DNA of 64,000 nt from Photobacterium carnosum (GTDB lineage Bacteria > Pseudomonadota > Gammaproteobacteria > Enterobacterales > Vibrionaceae), in the NCBI RefSeq assembly GCF_002849605.1, contig NZ_NPIB01000001.1, positions 186,001 to 250,000 of the forward strand, in the 5' to 3' direction. The translations under genes were made by a program, and so were the position numbers. Below, piece by piece: positions 16,689 through 26,040 of the stretch (position 1 is its first letter; every line of letters starts with the position of its first letter). The notes under the pieces are model-generated. The model saw only the letters and a list, made by a program, of their open reading frames with translations. It was not told where the DNA came from and made no database searches.

Positions 16689-17723
16689 ATGAGAAAGACC
16701 GAAAATTTAATCGGTGAATCAGACGTTTTTTTAGCCGTACTTGATCACGCATCACGGTTAGCAACACTTAATCGTCCCGTGCTTATTTTAGGGGAACGCG
16801 GTACAGGTAAAGAACTAATTGCACAACGTATTCACTATCTATCAACCCGATGGGATCAACCTCTTGTTAGCTTAAATTGCGCAGCATTAAGTGAAGGCGT
16901 TATTGATTCTGAACTGTTTGGCCATGAAGCTGGCGCATTTACAGGCGCAAAAGGTCGACATCAGGGGCGATTTGAGCGTGCTGAAAATGGCACACTTTTT
17001 TTAGATGAACTTGCAACGGCACCGATGGGCGTTCAAGAAAAACTCTTACGTGTGATTGAATACGGTGAATATGAACGTGTTGGTGGCAATAAAAGCTGCC
17101 AAGCCAATGTTCGACTCATCTGTGCCACCAATCAAAACTTACCACAGCTTGCCATAGACGGAAAATTTAGAGCCGATTTATTAGATAGATTAGCGTTTGA
17201 AGTGATCCATTTACCACCACTTAGAGCACGGGCTGATGATATTTTACCATTAGCCGAACATTATGCGATTCGAATGTGTCGTGAAATGAACTTTAGTTAT
17301 TTTGCCGGTTTTAGTTATCACGCCCAGCAACAATTATTAAACTACACATGGCCGGGTAATATTCGTGAATTAAAAAATGTTGTTGAACGCTCGATATTTC
17401 GTCATGCGATAGAAAATGAAGCTATAGATACCATTATTATTGACCCCTTCACGACGCCGTGGGAGCAACTTGACATAGCAACTACTCAACCATCTCTGTC
17501 CCAACCCCAGACAATTGTACAATTACAAAAACAAGATACGGCGACATTGACATTCCCTATAGATTTACGCCAACAACTGCAACAACAAGAAATTATATGG
17601 ATTAAACAATCTTTAACATTCGCTAAATTTAATCAAACAAAAGCAGCCGAATTATTAAACCTTAGTTACCATCAACTAAGGGGATTAATTCGCAAATATG
17701 ACATCAATGTTAATGGTGATTAA
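16689..17723 (+). CDS. pspF: PspF, sigma-54-dependent activator of the psp operon
   Basis: A bacterial enhancer-binding protein lacking a receiver domain. The 344-residue protein begins directly with the AAA+ domain: Walker A GERGTGKE near residue 37, GAFTGA loop (HEAGAFTGAKG) near 80, Walker B LFLDELA near 103, R-finger region FRADLLDRLAFEV, and WPGNIRELKNVVERS. A Fis-type helix-turn-helix ends it (FNQTKAAELLNLSYHQLRGL). All ATPase motifs are intact, unlike in the nearby TyrR. It is divergent from pspA and followed 136 bp later by sapA, the same order as pspF-sap in related bacteria. Confidence 0.94.
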   Translation: MRKTENLIGESDVFLAVLDHASRLATLNRPVLILGERGTGKELIAQRIHYLSTRWDQPLVSLNCAALSEGVIDSELFGHEAGAFTGAKGRHQGRFERAENGTLFLDELATAPMGVQEKLLRVIEYGEYERVGGNKSCQANVRLICATNQNLPQLAIDGKFRADLLDRLAFEVIHLPPLRARADDILPLAEHYAIRMCREMNFSYFAGFSYHAQQQLLNYTWPGNIRELKNVVERSIFRHAIENEAIDTIIIDPFTTPWEQLDIATTQPSLSQPQTIVQLQKQDTATLTFPIDLRQQLQQQEIIWIKQSLTFAKFNQTKAAELLNLSYHQLRGLIRKYDINVNGD

Positions 17724-17809
17724 TCAACCAAATTGAGACTACTATTCAACATAATTGACGCTTTTTCGCTAATTTAATTTAAAACAAGCAGGATAACTTG
17801 GTGAGCGAG

Positions 17810-17857
17810 ATGGAAAATGTTAAATTTAAAAACTTAATTTCAAATAACGCCTATTAA
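17810..17857 (+). CDS. Possible 15-codon leader ORF coupled to sapA
   Basis: An ATG at 17810 preceded by GGTGAGCGAG opens a 15-codon frame (MENVKFKNLISNNAY) whose TAA ends 2 bases before the sapA ATG. sapA itself lacks a Shine-Dalgarno sequence (AATAACGCCTATTAAAT precedes it). Translation of the leader could therefore deliver ribosomes to sapA. It may also be chance; there is no similarity to known leader peptides. Confidence 0.3.
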   Translation: MENVKFKNLISNNAY

Positions 17858-17859
17858 AT

Positions 17860-19479
17860 ATGAGCGCTTACTATCGTCTTTTTATTGCTAGTTTGGTTTT
17901 ATTAACCTTTAGTGGCTGTAAACAACCAACAAAAGATTCTATTACCCTACGAAACGGGTTTGTCTATTGTGGTCAAGATACACCAACAACGCTTAATCCT
18001 CAGTTAACAGACGGTGGACTAACAGCAGAAACCCTTTCGGCACAAATTTTTGACCGTCTGCTATTACTCGATCCCATTAGCTATAAACCACTACCCGATC
18101 TCGCTAAAAGCTGGACGATCAGTGATGACGGTTTAGTGTATACATTTACTCTTCGCCAAGGCGTGAAATTTCAAACAACCACATGGTTTACGCCAACACG
18201 CACTATGAATGCTAATGATGTTGTATTCAGTTTTGAGCGCGTGATTAATCCCGACAATCCTTTTCATCATATTTCTGGAGGTCGCTATCCGTGGTTTGAA
18301 AGTCTCGGATTTGCTAATGATGTTGAGAGCATTAAAGCACTGAATCCTCATACGGTTCAATTTACATTAAGACGCCCAGATAATTCTTTCTTATCTAATT
18401 TAGCCACCAGTTATGCTGTTGTTTATTCAGCTGAATATAGTCAACAATTATTAAAGTCCGGCCAAATTGGTAAATTGGATAGCCGCCCAATAGGGACTGG
18501 TCCTTTTTATGTTGATCAATTTATCCCTAACGATCTTATTCGTTTAAAGCGCCATACAGGTTATTGGCAAGGTACTGCGCCAATGGAACAAGTGGTGTTT
18601 GATATTTCTTCTCGAGGCATGGGAAATTTAACCAAATTATTAAGCGCGGAATGTGATGTCTTAGCTTCGCCTGTTGCCAGTCAATTACCGGTGATCACAG
18701 ACAATAATAATTATGAATTATTAGCACAAACTGGGATGAACGTATCATTTTTAGCATTAAATACTGATCTAAAGCCCTTAAACAACCTCAAAGTTCGAGA
18801 AGCTATCAGCTACGCCATTAACAGAAATACACTACTTAATTCAGTCTATTATGGCACGGCAACCAAAGCAAAAAGCTTATTACCACCAACATCATGGGCT
18901 TATAATAATGACAGTAAAGCCATTAATTATAATCCTAAAAAAGCGAAGGCATTGCTTAAACAAGCAGGCTATAACACTGATCAAATATTAACGATGTGGG
19001 TTCCTTTAGAATCACGACCTTATAACCCAAGCCCACAAAAAACAGCAGAACTAATTCAAGCTAATCTCAAAGCTATTGGTATCAATGTGATTATTTATCA
19101 TCAAGATAATATCGGTCGCTTAGGTGTCAATAACATGAATAAGTACGATATGATGCTTGCAGGTTGGATTGCCGATAACGGTGATCCTGATAATTTTTTG
19201 CGTCCATTACTGTCTTGTAATGCGAAGCATGTGGGATTAAATGTAGCTAATTGGTGTGATATTCAGTTTGATAATTTACTTGAGTTAGCATTACGTACTA
19301 ATAAAACCCAACAACGGGTTAACTACTACAAACATGCACAAGATATCCTTGATCAACAAGTGCCGATCATTCCTCTTGCTCATGGTGTGCGTTTTCAAGC
19401 GCACAATAAAACACTCGGCGGACTACAGATGAGTCCTTTTGGCTCGTATTCATTTTCCAGCGTCTATCGGACTGAGTAA
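17860..19479 (+). CDS. sapA: SapA, solute-binding protein of the Sap ABC transporter
   Basis: A 539-residue periplasmic binding protein of the SBP_bac_5 (oligopeptide/dipeptide) family. An N-terminal signal ends in TFSGC at residues 16-20, which could be a lipobox, suggesting a lipoprotein where E. coli SapA is soluble. Family motifs follow: TPTTLNPQLTDGG, LAKSWTISDDGLVYTFTLRQGVKF and RPIGTGPFYVDQF. Sap genes affect resistance to antimicrobial peptides and, in E. coli, SapBCDF exports putrescine; the substrate here is not known. First gene of sapABCDF, with almost no gaps between the genes. Confidence 0.92.
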   Translation: MSAYYRLFIASLVLLTFSGCKQPTKDSITLRNGFVYCGQDTPTTLNPQLTDGGLTAETLSAQIFDRLLLLDPISYKPLPDLAKSWTISDDGLVYTFTLRQGVKFQTTTWFTPTRTMNANDVVFSFERVINPDNPFHHISGGRYPWFESLGFANDVESIKALNPHTVQFTLRRPDNSFLSNLATSYAVVYSAEYSQQLLKSGQIGKLDSRPIGTGPFYVDQFIPNDLIRLKRHTGYWQGTAPMEQVVFDISSRGMGNLTKLLSAECDVLASPVASQLPVITDNNNYELLAQTGMNVSFLALNTDLKPLNNLKVREAISYAINRNTLLNSVYYGTATKAKSLLPPTSWAYNNDSKAINYNPKKAKALLKQAGYNTDQILTMWVPLESRPYNPSPQKTAELIQANLKAIGINVIIYHQDNIGRLGVNNMNKYDMMLAGWIADNGDPDNFLRPLLSCNAKHVGLNVANWCDIQFDNLLELALRTNKTQQRVNYYKHAQDILDQQVPIIPLAHGVRFQAHNKTLGGLQMSPFGSYSFSSVYRTE

Positions 19480-19482
19480 AGT

Positions 19483-20445
19483 ATGTTTATCTACATTATA
19501 CGTCGCTTAAATCTATTTATTATTACATTACTCATTCTAACCATTGTCAGTTTCAGCATTTTAAGACTTGATACCCAATTGCAATGGGCTTATGAACCCT
19601 TTTGGCAAGGTTGGTTCATTTACCTACAAAATTTATTCTCAGGTAACTTAGGTATTAGCTCGACAGGTATTCCGATGAGTACAGAGATACTCAAAGTCTT
19701 TCCTGCTACATTAGAATTATGTTTTTTTGCTTTTCTGTTATCTTTAGTGATTGGGATCCCGTTAGGTACTATTGCCGGCGTCCGTCGAGGCTACCCTATT
19801 GATACCATCATTAGTTCAATTACATTATTAGGTTATTCCATCCCTTTGTTTTGGCTTGCAATGTTGCTTATCTTATTGTTTTCATTGAACTTAGGATGGC
19901 TTCCTGTTTCTGGGCGCTATAGTTTATTATACCAATTTAACCATGTTACCGGTTTTGCATTAGTAGATATTCTACTATCCGATAAGCCTTACCGCATGGA
20001 AGCCTTCTTTGATGCAATTAAGCACCTTATATTACCAACTATTGTGCTAGCAATGGCCCCAACAACCGAGGTTATTCGTTTAACACGTGCATCAATAGCC
20101 GAAGTAATGACCAAAAATTATATCAAAGTTGCTCAAACCAAGGGCCTGTCAACCTTTGAGATTGTACGCCGCCATGGTATGAAAAATGCGCTGCCACCTA
20201 TTATTCCAAAATTAGGAATGCAGTTTGCCTCAATGATGACCTTTGCGATGTTGACTGAATCTATTTTTAACTGGCCCGGTATTGGTCGCTGGTTACTCAA
20301 TGCTATTGCGGCACAAAACTATATCGCCATCCAAGCTGGGGTTATTACTGTAGGCGGCTTTATTTTATTAGCCAATATCTTATCAGATGTTATTGGCGCA
20401 CTTGTTAATCCATTGGTAAGAAAGGAATGGTATGCCATCAAATAG
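19483..20445 (+). CDS. sapB: SapB, ABC transporter permease
   Basis: A 320-residue inner-membrane permease of the DppB/OppB type with about six transmembrane helices. The first helix is at residues 9-27, and the EAA loop IKVAQTKGLSTFEIVRRHGMKNALPP near 220 docks with the ATPases. The C-terminal FNWPGIGRWLLNAI is typical of this permease group. It starts 3 bases after the sapA stop, and its 3' end overlaps sapC by 14 bp. Confidence 0.92.
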   Translation: MFIYIIRRLNLFIITLLILTIVSFSILRLDTQLQWAYEPFWQGWFIYLQNLFSGNLGISSTGIPMSTEILKVFPATLELCFFAFLLSLVIGIPLGTIAGVRRGYPIDTIISSITLLGYSIPLFWLAMLLILLFSLNLGWLPVSGRYSLLYQFNHVTGFALVDILLSDKPYRMEAFFDAIKHLILPTIVLAMAPTTEVIRLTRASIAEVMTKNYIKVAQTKGLSTFEIVRRHGMKNALPPIIPKLGMQFASMMTFAMLTESIFNWPGIGRWLLNAIAAQNYIAIQAGVITVGGFILLANILSDVIGALVNPLVRKEWYAIK

Positions 20446-21319
20446 TGTTTACCAAGAAGCCACTATCCCAACCCAATGGGAACGCTCATGGCAAAATTTT
20501 CGCGCTAACTCATTAGCAATGTTTGGCCTGTGGTGTCTATTAGCCTTGTTATTAATTACCATTAATGCGCGCTGGTTAGCCCCTTATTCTGCGGTAGAGC
20601 AAGTAGGTGAACTACTGATGCCGCCATCATGGGATAATTCAGGACATGTCTCGTTCTTTTTTGGTACCGATGATCTCGGGCGTGATATTTTATCGCGATT
20701 GTTAATAGGCAGCCAATTAACCTTTGGTTATGCGTTATTAATCGCATTTGCATCCAGTATTATTGGACTGCTAATTGGTATTTTAGCGGGCATGAGTAGT
20801 GGCCTTAAATCGAGTTTTCTTAACCATATATTAGATACCGTATTATCGATTCCATCATTGCTACTCGCGATTATTGTTGTTGCCTATATGGGACCAGGAG
20901 AAACTCACATTTTATTCGCCATTTGGCTGGCCTTAATTCCTCGGTTCATTCGTGCTGTCTATACCGCAGTTCACATTGAGGTAGCTAAAGACTATATTAT
21001 TGCCGCTCGTCTTGATGGTGCAAATAACTTTTACCTTCTTTATAATTCGATATTACCTAACATTTTAACTACCATTACCACTGAAATGACACGTGCCATT
21101 TCAGTCGCGATTATGGATATTGCTGCACTTGGCTTTTTAGGCTTAGGGGCACAAGCACCTCAACCTGAATGGGGTGCAATGCTTGGGGATTCGATTGACC
21201 TTATTTATCTTGCGCCATGGACAGTTACCCTGCCAGGGCTTGCGATTATGTTTAGCGTATTAGTCATTAACCTTGTTGGTGATGGTATGCGTCAAGCACT
21301 TAACGCGGGAATTGATTAA
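20432..21319 (+). CDS. sapC: SapC, ABC transporter permease
   Basis: The 295-residue partner permease of the DppC/OppC type. The N-terminal OppC segment [21 protein letters not shown] precedes the first helix, followed by [20 protein letters not shown], the EAA loop [24 protein letters not shown], and [18 protein letters not shown] near the end. The ATG lies inside sapB with AAGGA 5 bases upstream. Confidence 0.92.
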   Translation: MPSNSVYQEATIPTQWERSWQNFRANSLAMFGLWCLLALLLITINARWLAPYSAVEQVGELLMPPSWDNSGHVSFFFGTDDLGRDILSRLLIGSQLTFGYALLIAFASSIIGLLIGILAGMSSGLKSSFLNHILDTVLSIPSLLLAIIVVAYMGPGETHILFAIWLALIPRFIRAVYTAVHIEVAKDYIIAARLDGANNFYLLYNSILPNILTTITTEMTRAISVAIMDIAALGFLGLGAQAPQPEWGAMLGDSIDLIYLAPWTVTLPGLAIMFSVLVINLVGDGMRQALNAGID

Positions 21320-21320
21320 C

Positions 21321-22319
21321 ATGCCTTTACTTGATATACGTAACTTAACCATCGAAATTGACACGCCACAAGGGATGGTAAAAGCCGTTGATCGCATGAG
21401 TATTACGATTAACGAAAGTGAAATTCGTGGTTTAGTGGGAGAATCTGGCTCAGGTAAAAGCTTAGTAGCAAAAGCAATTGCAGGTGTATGTAAAGATAAC
21501 TGGCGAGTTAATGCTGACCGAATGCGTTTAGGTGATGTCGATTTACTGGCATTATCCCCTCGTCAACGTCGTAAAATTGTTAGCCGCGAAATCGCGATGA
21601 TATTTCAAGAGCCATCAACTTGTCTTGATCCCTCTGAACGTATTGGTGAACAATTAGAAGAGGCTATTCCATCATCATCATTTAGTGGTCGAATTTGGCA
21701 GCGTTTTCATTGGCGTCAGAAACAAGCCATTGCGTTATTACATAAAGTCGGTATTAAAGAACATAAACGGATCATGCGTAGCTATCCTTATGAATTAACC
21801 GATGGTGAATGTCAAAAAGTAATGATTGCAATGGCGATTGCTAACCGTCCACGACTATTGATTGCTGATGAACCGACTAACGATCTTGACCCTATTACTC
21901 AAGCACAAATTTTCCGCTTGTTAAGTCGTATGAATCAATTAGGCAACACCACCATTCTACTCGTTAGCCATGATCTCACTACCGTAACCCAATGGGCGGA
22001 TAGGATCACGGTAATGTATTGTGGACAATCAGTTGAATCAGGCACATCAAAAGAATTACTTGAGCTTCCTCACCACCCTTATACCGCAGCATTGATGCGG
22101 GCAATGCCTGACTTTTCGCTTGGCATTAATCATAAATCTAAATTAGAAACATTACCGGGGTCTATTCCCCCACTCCAACATTTACCCATCGGCTGCAGGT
22201 TAGGCCCTCGTTGTCCTTATGCACAACGAAAATGTGTAGAAGTACCTCCTCGCCGAAAAATCAAAGGCCATAAATTTAGCTGTCATTTCCCGCTAAATAT
22301 GAAGGATGACAACAAATGA
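21321..22319 (+). CDS. sapD: SapD, ABC transporter ATPase
   Basis: A 332-residue ATPase of the oligopeptide transporter type. Walker A GESGSGKS near residue 41, Q-loop [18 protein letters not shown], a degenerate signature [16 protein letters not shown] (LSGGQ replaced by LTDGE), Walker [13 protein letters not shown] and H-loop LVSHDL. The oligopeptide-type C-terminal cysteine cluster ([14 protein letters not shown]) is present. In E. coli SapD also supports Trk potassium uptake. The ATG at 21321 follows the sapC stop by one base and aligns with known SapD starts; the frame extends further upstream inside sapC. Confidence 0.92.
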   Translation: MPLLDIRNLTIEIDTPQGMVKAVDRMSITINESEIRGLVGESGSGKSLVAKAIAGVCKDNWRVNADRMRLGDVDLLALSPRQRRKIVSREIAMIFQEPSTCLDPSERIGEQLEEAIPSSSFSGRIWQRFHWRQKQAIALLHKVGIKEHKRIMRSYPYELTDGECQKVMIAMAIANRPRLLIADEPTNDLDPITQAQIFRLLSRMNQLGNTTILLVSHDLTTVTQWADRITVMYCGQSVESGTSKELLELPHHPYTAALMRAMPDFSLGINHKSKLETLPGSIPPLQHLPIGCRLGPRCPYAQRKCVEVPPRRKIKGHKFSCHFPLNMKDDNK

Positions 22320-23140
22320 GTTCACTACTTGAAGTTGTAAACCTAAAAAAAGATTATCACTACCGTTCAGGTTTATTCCGCCGTCGTACCATTGAAGCGG
22401 TAAAACCGGTTTCATTTCAGCTCAATGCAGGCGAAACTATTGCGCTATTAGGTGAAAATGGCTCAGGGAAATCAACATTAGCAAAAATGCTGGCAGGGGT
22501 GATCACACCAACAGAAGGTATTGTGCGAGTAAATGGTGAACAACTTCATCACCATGATTATCAAACACGCTGCAAATTGATTCGAATGATTTTCCAAGAT
22601 CCTAATACTGCATTAAATCCACGGATTCAAATTGGACGGATCCTTGAAGGACCGTTAAAACAAAACACGAACATGACCCCACAAGCTCGTGAGCGACGTA
22701 TTATGGATACACTTAAACGCGTCGGTTTACTGCCAGAGCATGCTTATTTTTACCCTCAGATGCTTGCAACAGGACAAAAACAACGTGTATCACTTGCCCG
22801 TGCGCTTATTTTGCAACCTTGTATTATTGTCGCTGATGAAGCCTTAAATGGTTTAGATATGTCAATGCGCTCACAAATGATAAACCTGTTACTTGAATTG
22901 CAAGAAGAGATGGGATTGTCTTATGTGTATGTATCACAACATATGGGAGTGGTAAAACATTTCAGTGACAAAGTAATGGTGATGCACGATGGCGAAGTCG
23001 TCGAAAAAGGACGTACTGCGAATGTCTTTGCTAACCCTAAGCACTCATTAACGCAAAAGCTACTTGATAGTCACTTTAGTATACCAACACGAGAAAAAAG
23101 TACTCGTATACTTAATAGTACGCCTAAAATCAGCTACTAA
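22316..23140 (+). CDS. sapF: SapF, ABC transporter ATPase
   Basis: The 274-residue second ATPase. Walker [10 protein letters not shown] near residue 46, Q-loop [16 protein letters not shown], signature region [15 protein letters not shown], Walker [13 protein letters not shown] and H-loop YVSQHMG, where His is present but the usual SHD becomes SQH. It overlaps sapD by 4 bp (ATGA) and ends the operon. A terminator-like hairpin follows 10 bp after the stop. Confidence 0.92.
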   Translation: MSSLLEVVNLKKDYHYRSGLFRRRTIEAVKPVSFQLNAGETIALLGENGSGKSTLAKMLAGVITPTEGIVRVNGEQLHHHDYQTRCKLIRMIFQDPNTALNPRIQIGRILEGPLKQNTNMTPQARERRIMDTLKRVGLLPEHAYFYPQMLATGQKQRVSLARALILQPCIIVADEALNGLDMSMRSQMINLLLELQEEMGLSYVYVSQHMGVVKHFSDKVMVMHDGEVVEKGRTANVFANPKHSLTQKLLDSHFSIPTREKSTRILNSTPKISY

Positions 23141-23150
23141 TATAAAAATT

Positions 23151-23193
23151 AACGCCAGTATTTTTACATCATTGACATAAAAACACTGGCGTT
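23151..23193. terminator. Hairpin between sapF and pyrF
   Basis: AACGCCAGT (23151-23159) and ACTGGCGTT (23185-23193) pair perfectly; after one mismatch five more A-T pairs extend the stem. The downstream T-run is poor on both strands, so this is a weaker terminator or an mRNA end stabiliser for the convergent genes. Confidence 0.55.
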
Positions 23194-23216
23194 ATCGTTT
23201 GCTTATTTATTAAAAA

Positions 23217-23927
23217 TTAAGCCAATGTTTTATTAATTGCAGCTAATACTGCCGCAGGATCACTTGCTTGAGTAATTGGACGACCAATCACTAAGTAATC
23301 AGACCCAGCGTCAATCGCTTCAACTGGCGTCATCACTCGACGCTGATCACCCGCTTCACTGCCTACAGGACGAATACCAGGGGTTACCAACTTAAATTGT
23401 TGTCCCAATTTCGATTTTAATATAATGGCTTCTTGCGCAGAACAGACAACACCATCAAGACCACTATTTTTAGTCAATGTTGCTAAATTCAATACCTGTT
23501 GTTGTGGTTGACACAAAATACCGACGCCGGCTAAATCACTGGCTTCCATACTGGTTAAAACCGTCACACCAATTAATAATGGGCGATCTTTACCATAAGG
23601 TTCTAAAATTTCACGTGAAGCAGTCATCATGCGCTCACCACCACTAGCATGTACATTCACCATCCACACCCCTAATTCCGCGGCCGCTCTTACTGCTTTT
23701 GAACACGTATTTGGAATATCATGAAATTTCAAGTCTAGAAATACTGAATGGCCGCGAGCATGTAATTGGCGCACAAAATCAGGACCAAAAAAAGTGAACA
23801 TCTCTTTACCGACTTTTAATCGGCAGCTTCCTGGCTCAATACGATCGACAAAAGCGAGTGCCTCATGGTGATTATCATAATCAAGGGCAACGATTACTTT
23901 AGGGTCTGTTACTTTAGCGTCTAGCAT
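23217..23927 (-). CDS. pyrF: Orotidine-5'-phosphate decarboxylase
   Basis: The last step of UMP synthesis, decarboxylating OMP. The 236-residue TIM-barrel protein has [14 protein letters not shown] near residue 13 and the catalytic segment [12 protein letters not shown] near 59 with the Asp-Lys-x-x-Asp arrangement. The phosphate-binding loops are [15 protein letters not shown] and [10 protein letters not shown]. It follows lapB in the conserved lapA-lapB-pyrF order, after a strong terminator, so it probably has a separate promoter. Confidence 0.94.
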   Translation of the reverse strand: MLDAKVTDPKVIVALDYDNHHEALAFVDRIEPGSCRLKVGKEMFTFFGPDFVRQLHARGHSVFLDLKFHDIPNTCSKAVRAAAELGVWMVNVHASGGERMMTASREILEPYGKDRPLLIGVTVLTSMEASDLAGVGILCQPQQQVLNLATLTKNSGLDGVVCSAQEAIILKSKLGQQFKLVTPGIRPVGSEAGDQRRVMTPVEAIDAGSDYLVIGRPITQASDPAAVLAAINKTLA

Positions 23928-24023
23928 TGAGTCTCCTATTATATCTAAATATATCCATTGAACGGTTATCCCACCGCCGGCAGGATTTTACATCAATTGA
24001 TTAAATTTGATAACTACAACTAC

Positions 24024-24051
24024 AAAAAAACCAGTACATTACTGCACTGGT
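24024..24051 (-). terminator. Terminator after lapB
   Basis: ACCAGT (24030-24035) and ACTGGT (24046-24051) form a stem that on the minus strand is followed by seven T residues. It separates lapAB from pyrF. Confidence 0.75.
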
Positions 24052-24080
24052 TTTAATAATATAAAAATACTCGGTGATAA

Positions 24081-25250
24081 TTATTCACCATCAAGTCCTC
24101 GAATTGGCTTGATTTGCCCCCAGCTCTTACAAGAAGGACATTGCCAATATAAAGCATGCGTTGCAAAACCACATTGACGACAACGATAGCGGGGTTTCGC
24201 TTTAAGTTGCTCACCCACTAAGTGACGCAAACTGGTTAAGCTTTCTTTAGCTCGACCTTCCTCTGCTTCATCAAGATGGTATTCCATCAACTGATAAAAA
24301 CCTTTCATCGTAGGATTTTGTTGAAGTTGGCGTGTCATAAAAGACTGTGCGGTTACTACGCCATCATGCTTAGCAATTTCATCAGCAAGCATTAGTTCAG
24401 CACTCGCCCCTGCTTTTTGTTCGACACAATGTTGTAAATATTTCAGCCATGCCGTTTGATTATGCATTGCTTCATAACATTCAAGTAATAATGGTAAAGC
24501 CTCACCCACAAACTCAATATCTTGTTCAGATATACGCTCTAAAATTTTTGCAGCTTGTTTATATTCTTGTTGTTTAACTTGTATTTTTGCCATTGCAATC
24601 GAGGCACGAACACAGTGTTTATCCACTGACAGCGCTTTTTTGAGTAACTGCATAGCTTTATCTTGATTCTGAGCACTCAGCTCAAGCATAGACAGTTCAC
24701 ACCAGTAATGAGCAATATCATGCTTTAGTTTCGTTTTACCTAATTTCACCAACTGAGTTGCCATTTCAATGGCTTTTTCCCATTCTCGCGTTTGTTGATA
24801 AATAGCTAATAACTGTTGTAATGCAGACTTTCGATAATCAGGCTCATCCAACAACTGCTCAAAAATACGCTCAGCTCGATCAAAAAAACCTGCTGCCATA
24901 TAATCTTTTGCTAATTGTTGTAAAGCTAAGTTACGTTGTTCAATCGATAAATTAGGCCTTGCTATCAAATTTTGGTGAATACGAATAGCGCGATCAACCT
25001 CTCCTCTGCTGCGGAATAAATTACCAAGAGCCAGATGAGTATCAATAGTTTCACTGTCAACCTGAAGCAACTCAATGAACAGGTCTACTGCTTTATCAGA
25101 TTCATCTGATAACAACATATTAAGACCTGTTACATATTGGCGAGATAAGTGGTCAGACTTTTCTTGCTTTTGGTTACTTGCGCTCCTGTTACCCATATAC
25201 CAACCATAAGCGGCAGCAATAGGTAAAAGTAAGAACAACAACTCAAGCAT
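24081..25250 (-). CDS. lapB: LapB (YciM), lipopolysaccharide assembly regulator
   Basis: A 389-residue inner-membrane protein that adjusts LPS synthesis by controlling FtsH turnover of LpxC. One N-terminal transmembrane segment (residues 1-17) anchors a series of tetratricopeptide repeats (about 35-350), followed by a rubredoxin-like metal-binding tail with two CxxC pairs (CRQCGFATH and CPSCKSWGQ). All four cysteines are present. The ATG has AAGGA 9 bases upstream. It lies 6 bases after lapA. Confidence 0.93.
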   Translation of the reverse strand: MLELLFLLLPIAAAYGWYMGNRSASNQKQEKSDHLSRQYVTGLNMLLSDESDKAVDLFIELLQVDSETIDTHLALGNLFRSRGEVDRAIRIHQNLIARPNLSIEQRNLALQQLAKDYMAAGFFDRAERIFEQLLDEPDYRKSALQQLLAIYQQTREWEKAIEMATQLVKLGKTKLKHDIAHYWCELSMLELSAQNQDKAMQLLKKALSVDKHCVRASIAMAKIQVKQQEYKQAAKILERISEQDIEFVGEALPLLLECYEAMHNQTAWLKYLQHCVEQKAGASAELMLADEIAKHDGVVTAQSFMTRQLQQNPTMKGFYQLMEYHLDEAEEGRAKESLTSLRHLVGEQLKAKPRYRCRQCGFATHALYWQCPSCKSWGQIKPIRGLDGE

Positions 25251-25256
25251 TAATTT

Positions 25257-25541
25257 TTATTCCTTAATAGGTTGAGCACGAAGCTGATCAAGTTCTTGTT
25301 GTTGCTTCGCTACTTTCTTTATTAATCGATTTTTAGCAAAGCGAGCTTTAAGATATAAAGTTCCACAAATTACCCAACCAATAACAAAACCAGCACCAAA
25401 GACAGTACCTAATAATGTAGAAAGTTGAAACTCACCCTGGGCAATTAAATAATCAAAACTAACCATTATTTGATTTTGCGCACCAAGAGCCAAAGTGATC
25501 AAAAAGGCAGCTACTAGAACAATAATTCCTAAAATCTTCAT
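25257..25541 (-). CDS. lapA: LapA (YciS), LPS assembly membrane protein
   Basis: A 94-residue inner-membrane protein with two hydrophobic helices (about residues 2-20 and 42-63) and a basic coiled-coil tail (KARFAKNRLIKKVAKQQQEL). It works with LapB in LPS assembly. The start is ATG at 25539-25541, with AGAGGA 7 bases upstream; a GTG five codons further upstream is in frame but lacks a binding site. The gene follows ihfB and its terminator. Confidence 0.9.
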   Translation of the reverse strand: MKILGIIVLVAAFLITLALGAQNQIMVSFDYLIAQGEFQLSTLLGTVFGAGFVIGWVICGTLYLKARFAKNRLIKKVAKQQQELDQLRAQPIKE

Positions 25542-25621
25542 CGTGGATCCTCTCACTAAATCTAAATTATAATTACTGATTATGCAGTAATTTTACTGAT
25601 CAAACCATGATCTATAGACAT

Positions 25622-25657
25622 AAAAAAACGGCATACTGATAGTATGCCGTTTTTTTG
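25622..25657. terminator. Strong terminator after ihfB
   Basis: ACGGCATACT, GAT, AGTATGCCGT is flanked by seven A and seven T residues, a symmetrical terminator able to act on both strands. It lies 12 bp beyond the ihfB stop. Confidence 0.88.
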
Positions 25658-25669
25658 TTCTATTCGCGG

Positions 25670-25960
25670 TTAAGCAGCTATTGATGCATTAACACGGTCA
25701 CGTAATTCTTTTCCTGGCTTAAAGTGAGGAACGTACTTGCCGTCCAACTCAACTTTATCACCTGTCTTCGGATTACGGCCAACGCGAGGAGCACGGTAAT
25801 GCAAAGAGAAGCTACCAAAGCCACGGATCTCAATGCGATCACCTTCTGCAAGTGTGTTCGCCATATGTTCAAGGATATCCTTGATTGCATCTTCTACCTG
25901 TTTGGCAGAGAGATGTGTTTGTTGACTACATAGTCTTTCAATTAATTCAGACTTTGTCAT
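25670..25960 (-). CDS. ihfB: Integration host factor subunit beta
   Basis: A 96-residue DNA-bending protein that pairs with IhfA. It has the N-terminal [10 protein letters not shown] and the DNA-intercalating arm [20 protein letters not shown] with the conserved Pro. The ATG at 25958-25960 is chosen because it matches the family start and has GGAG 5 bases upstream; an upstream GTG is rejected. IHF normally assists sigma-54 promoters such as the psp one here. It lies 80 bp after rpsA. Confidence 0.96.
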   Translation of the reverse strand: MTKSELIERLCSQQTHLSAKQVEDAIKDILEHMANTLAEGDRIEIRGFGSFSLHYRAPRVGRNPKTGDKVELDGKYVPHFKPGKELRDRVNASIAA

Positions 25961-26002
25961 AAACACTCCGTTTTAGTATGTTTCTCAATAGTATAGCCGT
26001 TT

Positions 26003-26031
26003 AGAGGGAAAAAGCTAAAGCGATTTCCCTC
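26003..26031 (-). other. Hairpin between rpsA and ihfB
   Basis: AGAGGGAAA and TTTCCCTCT form a 9-bp stem with an 11-base loop. On the minus strand no T-run follows, so it is probably a processing or partial-attenuation hairpin that separates very abundant rpsA mRNA from ihfB. Confidence 0.5.
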
Positions 26032-26040
26032 TACGCTCAA

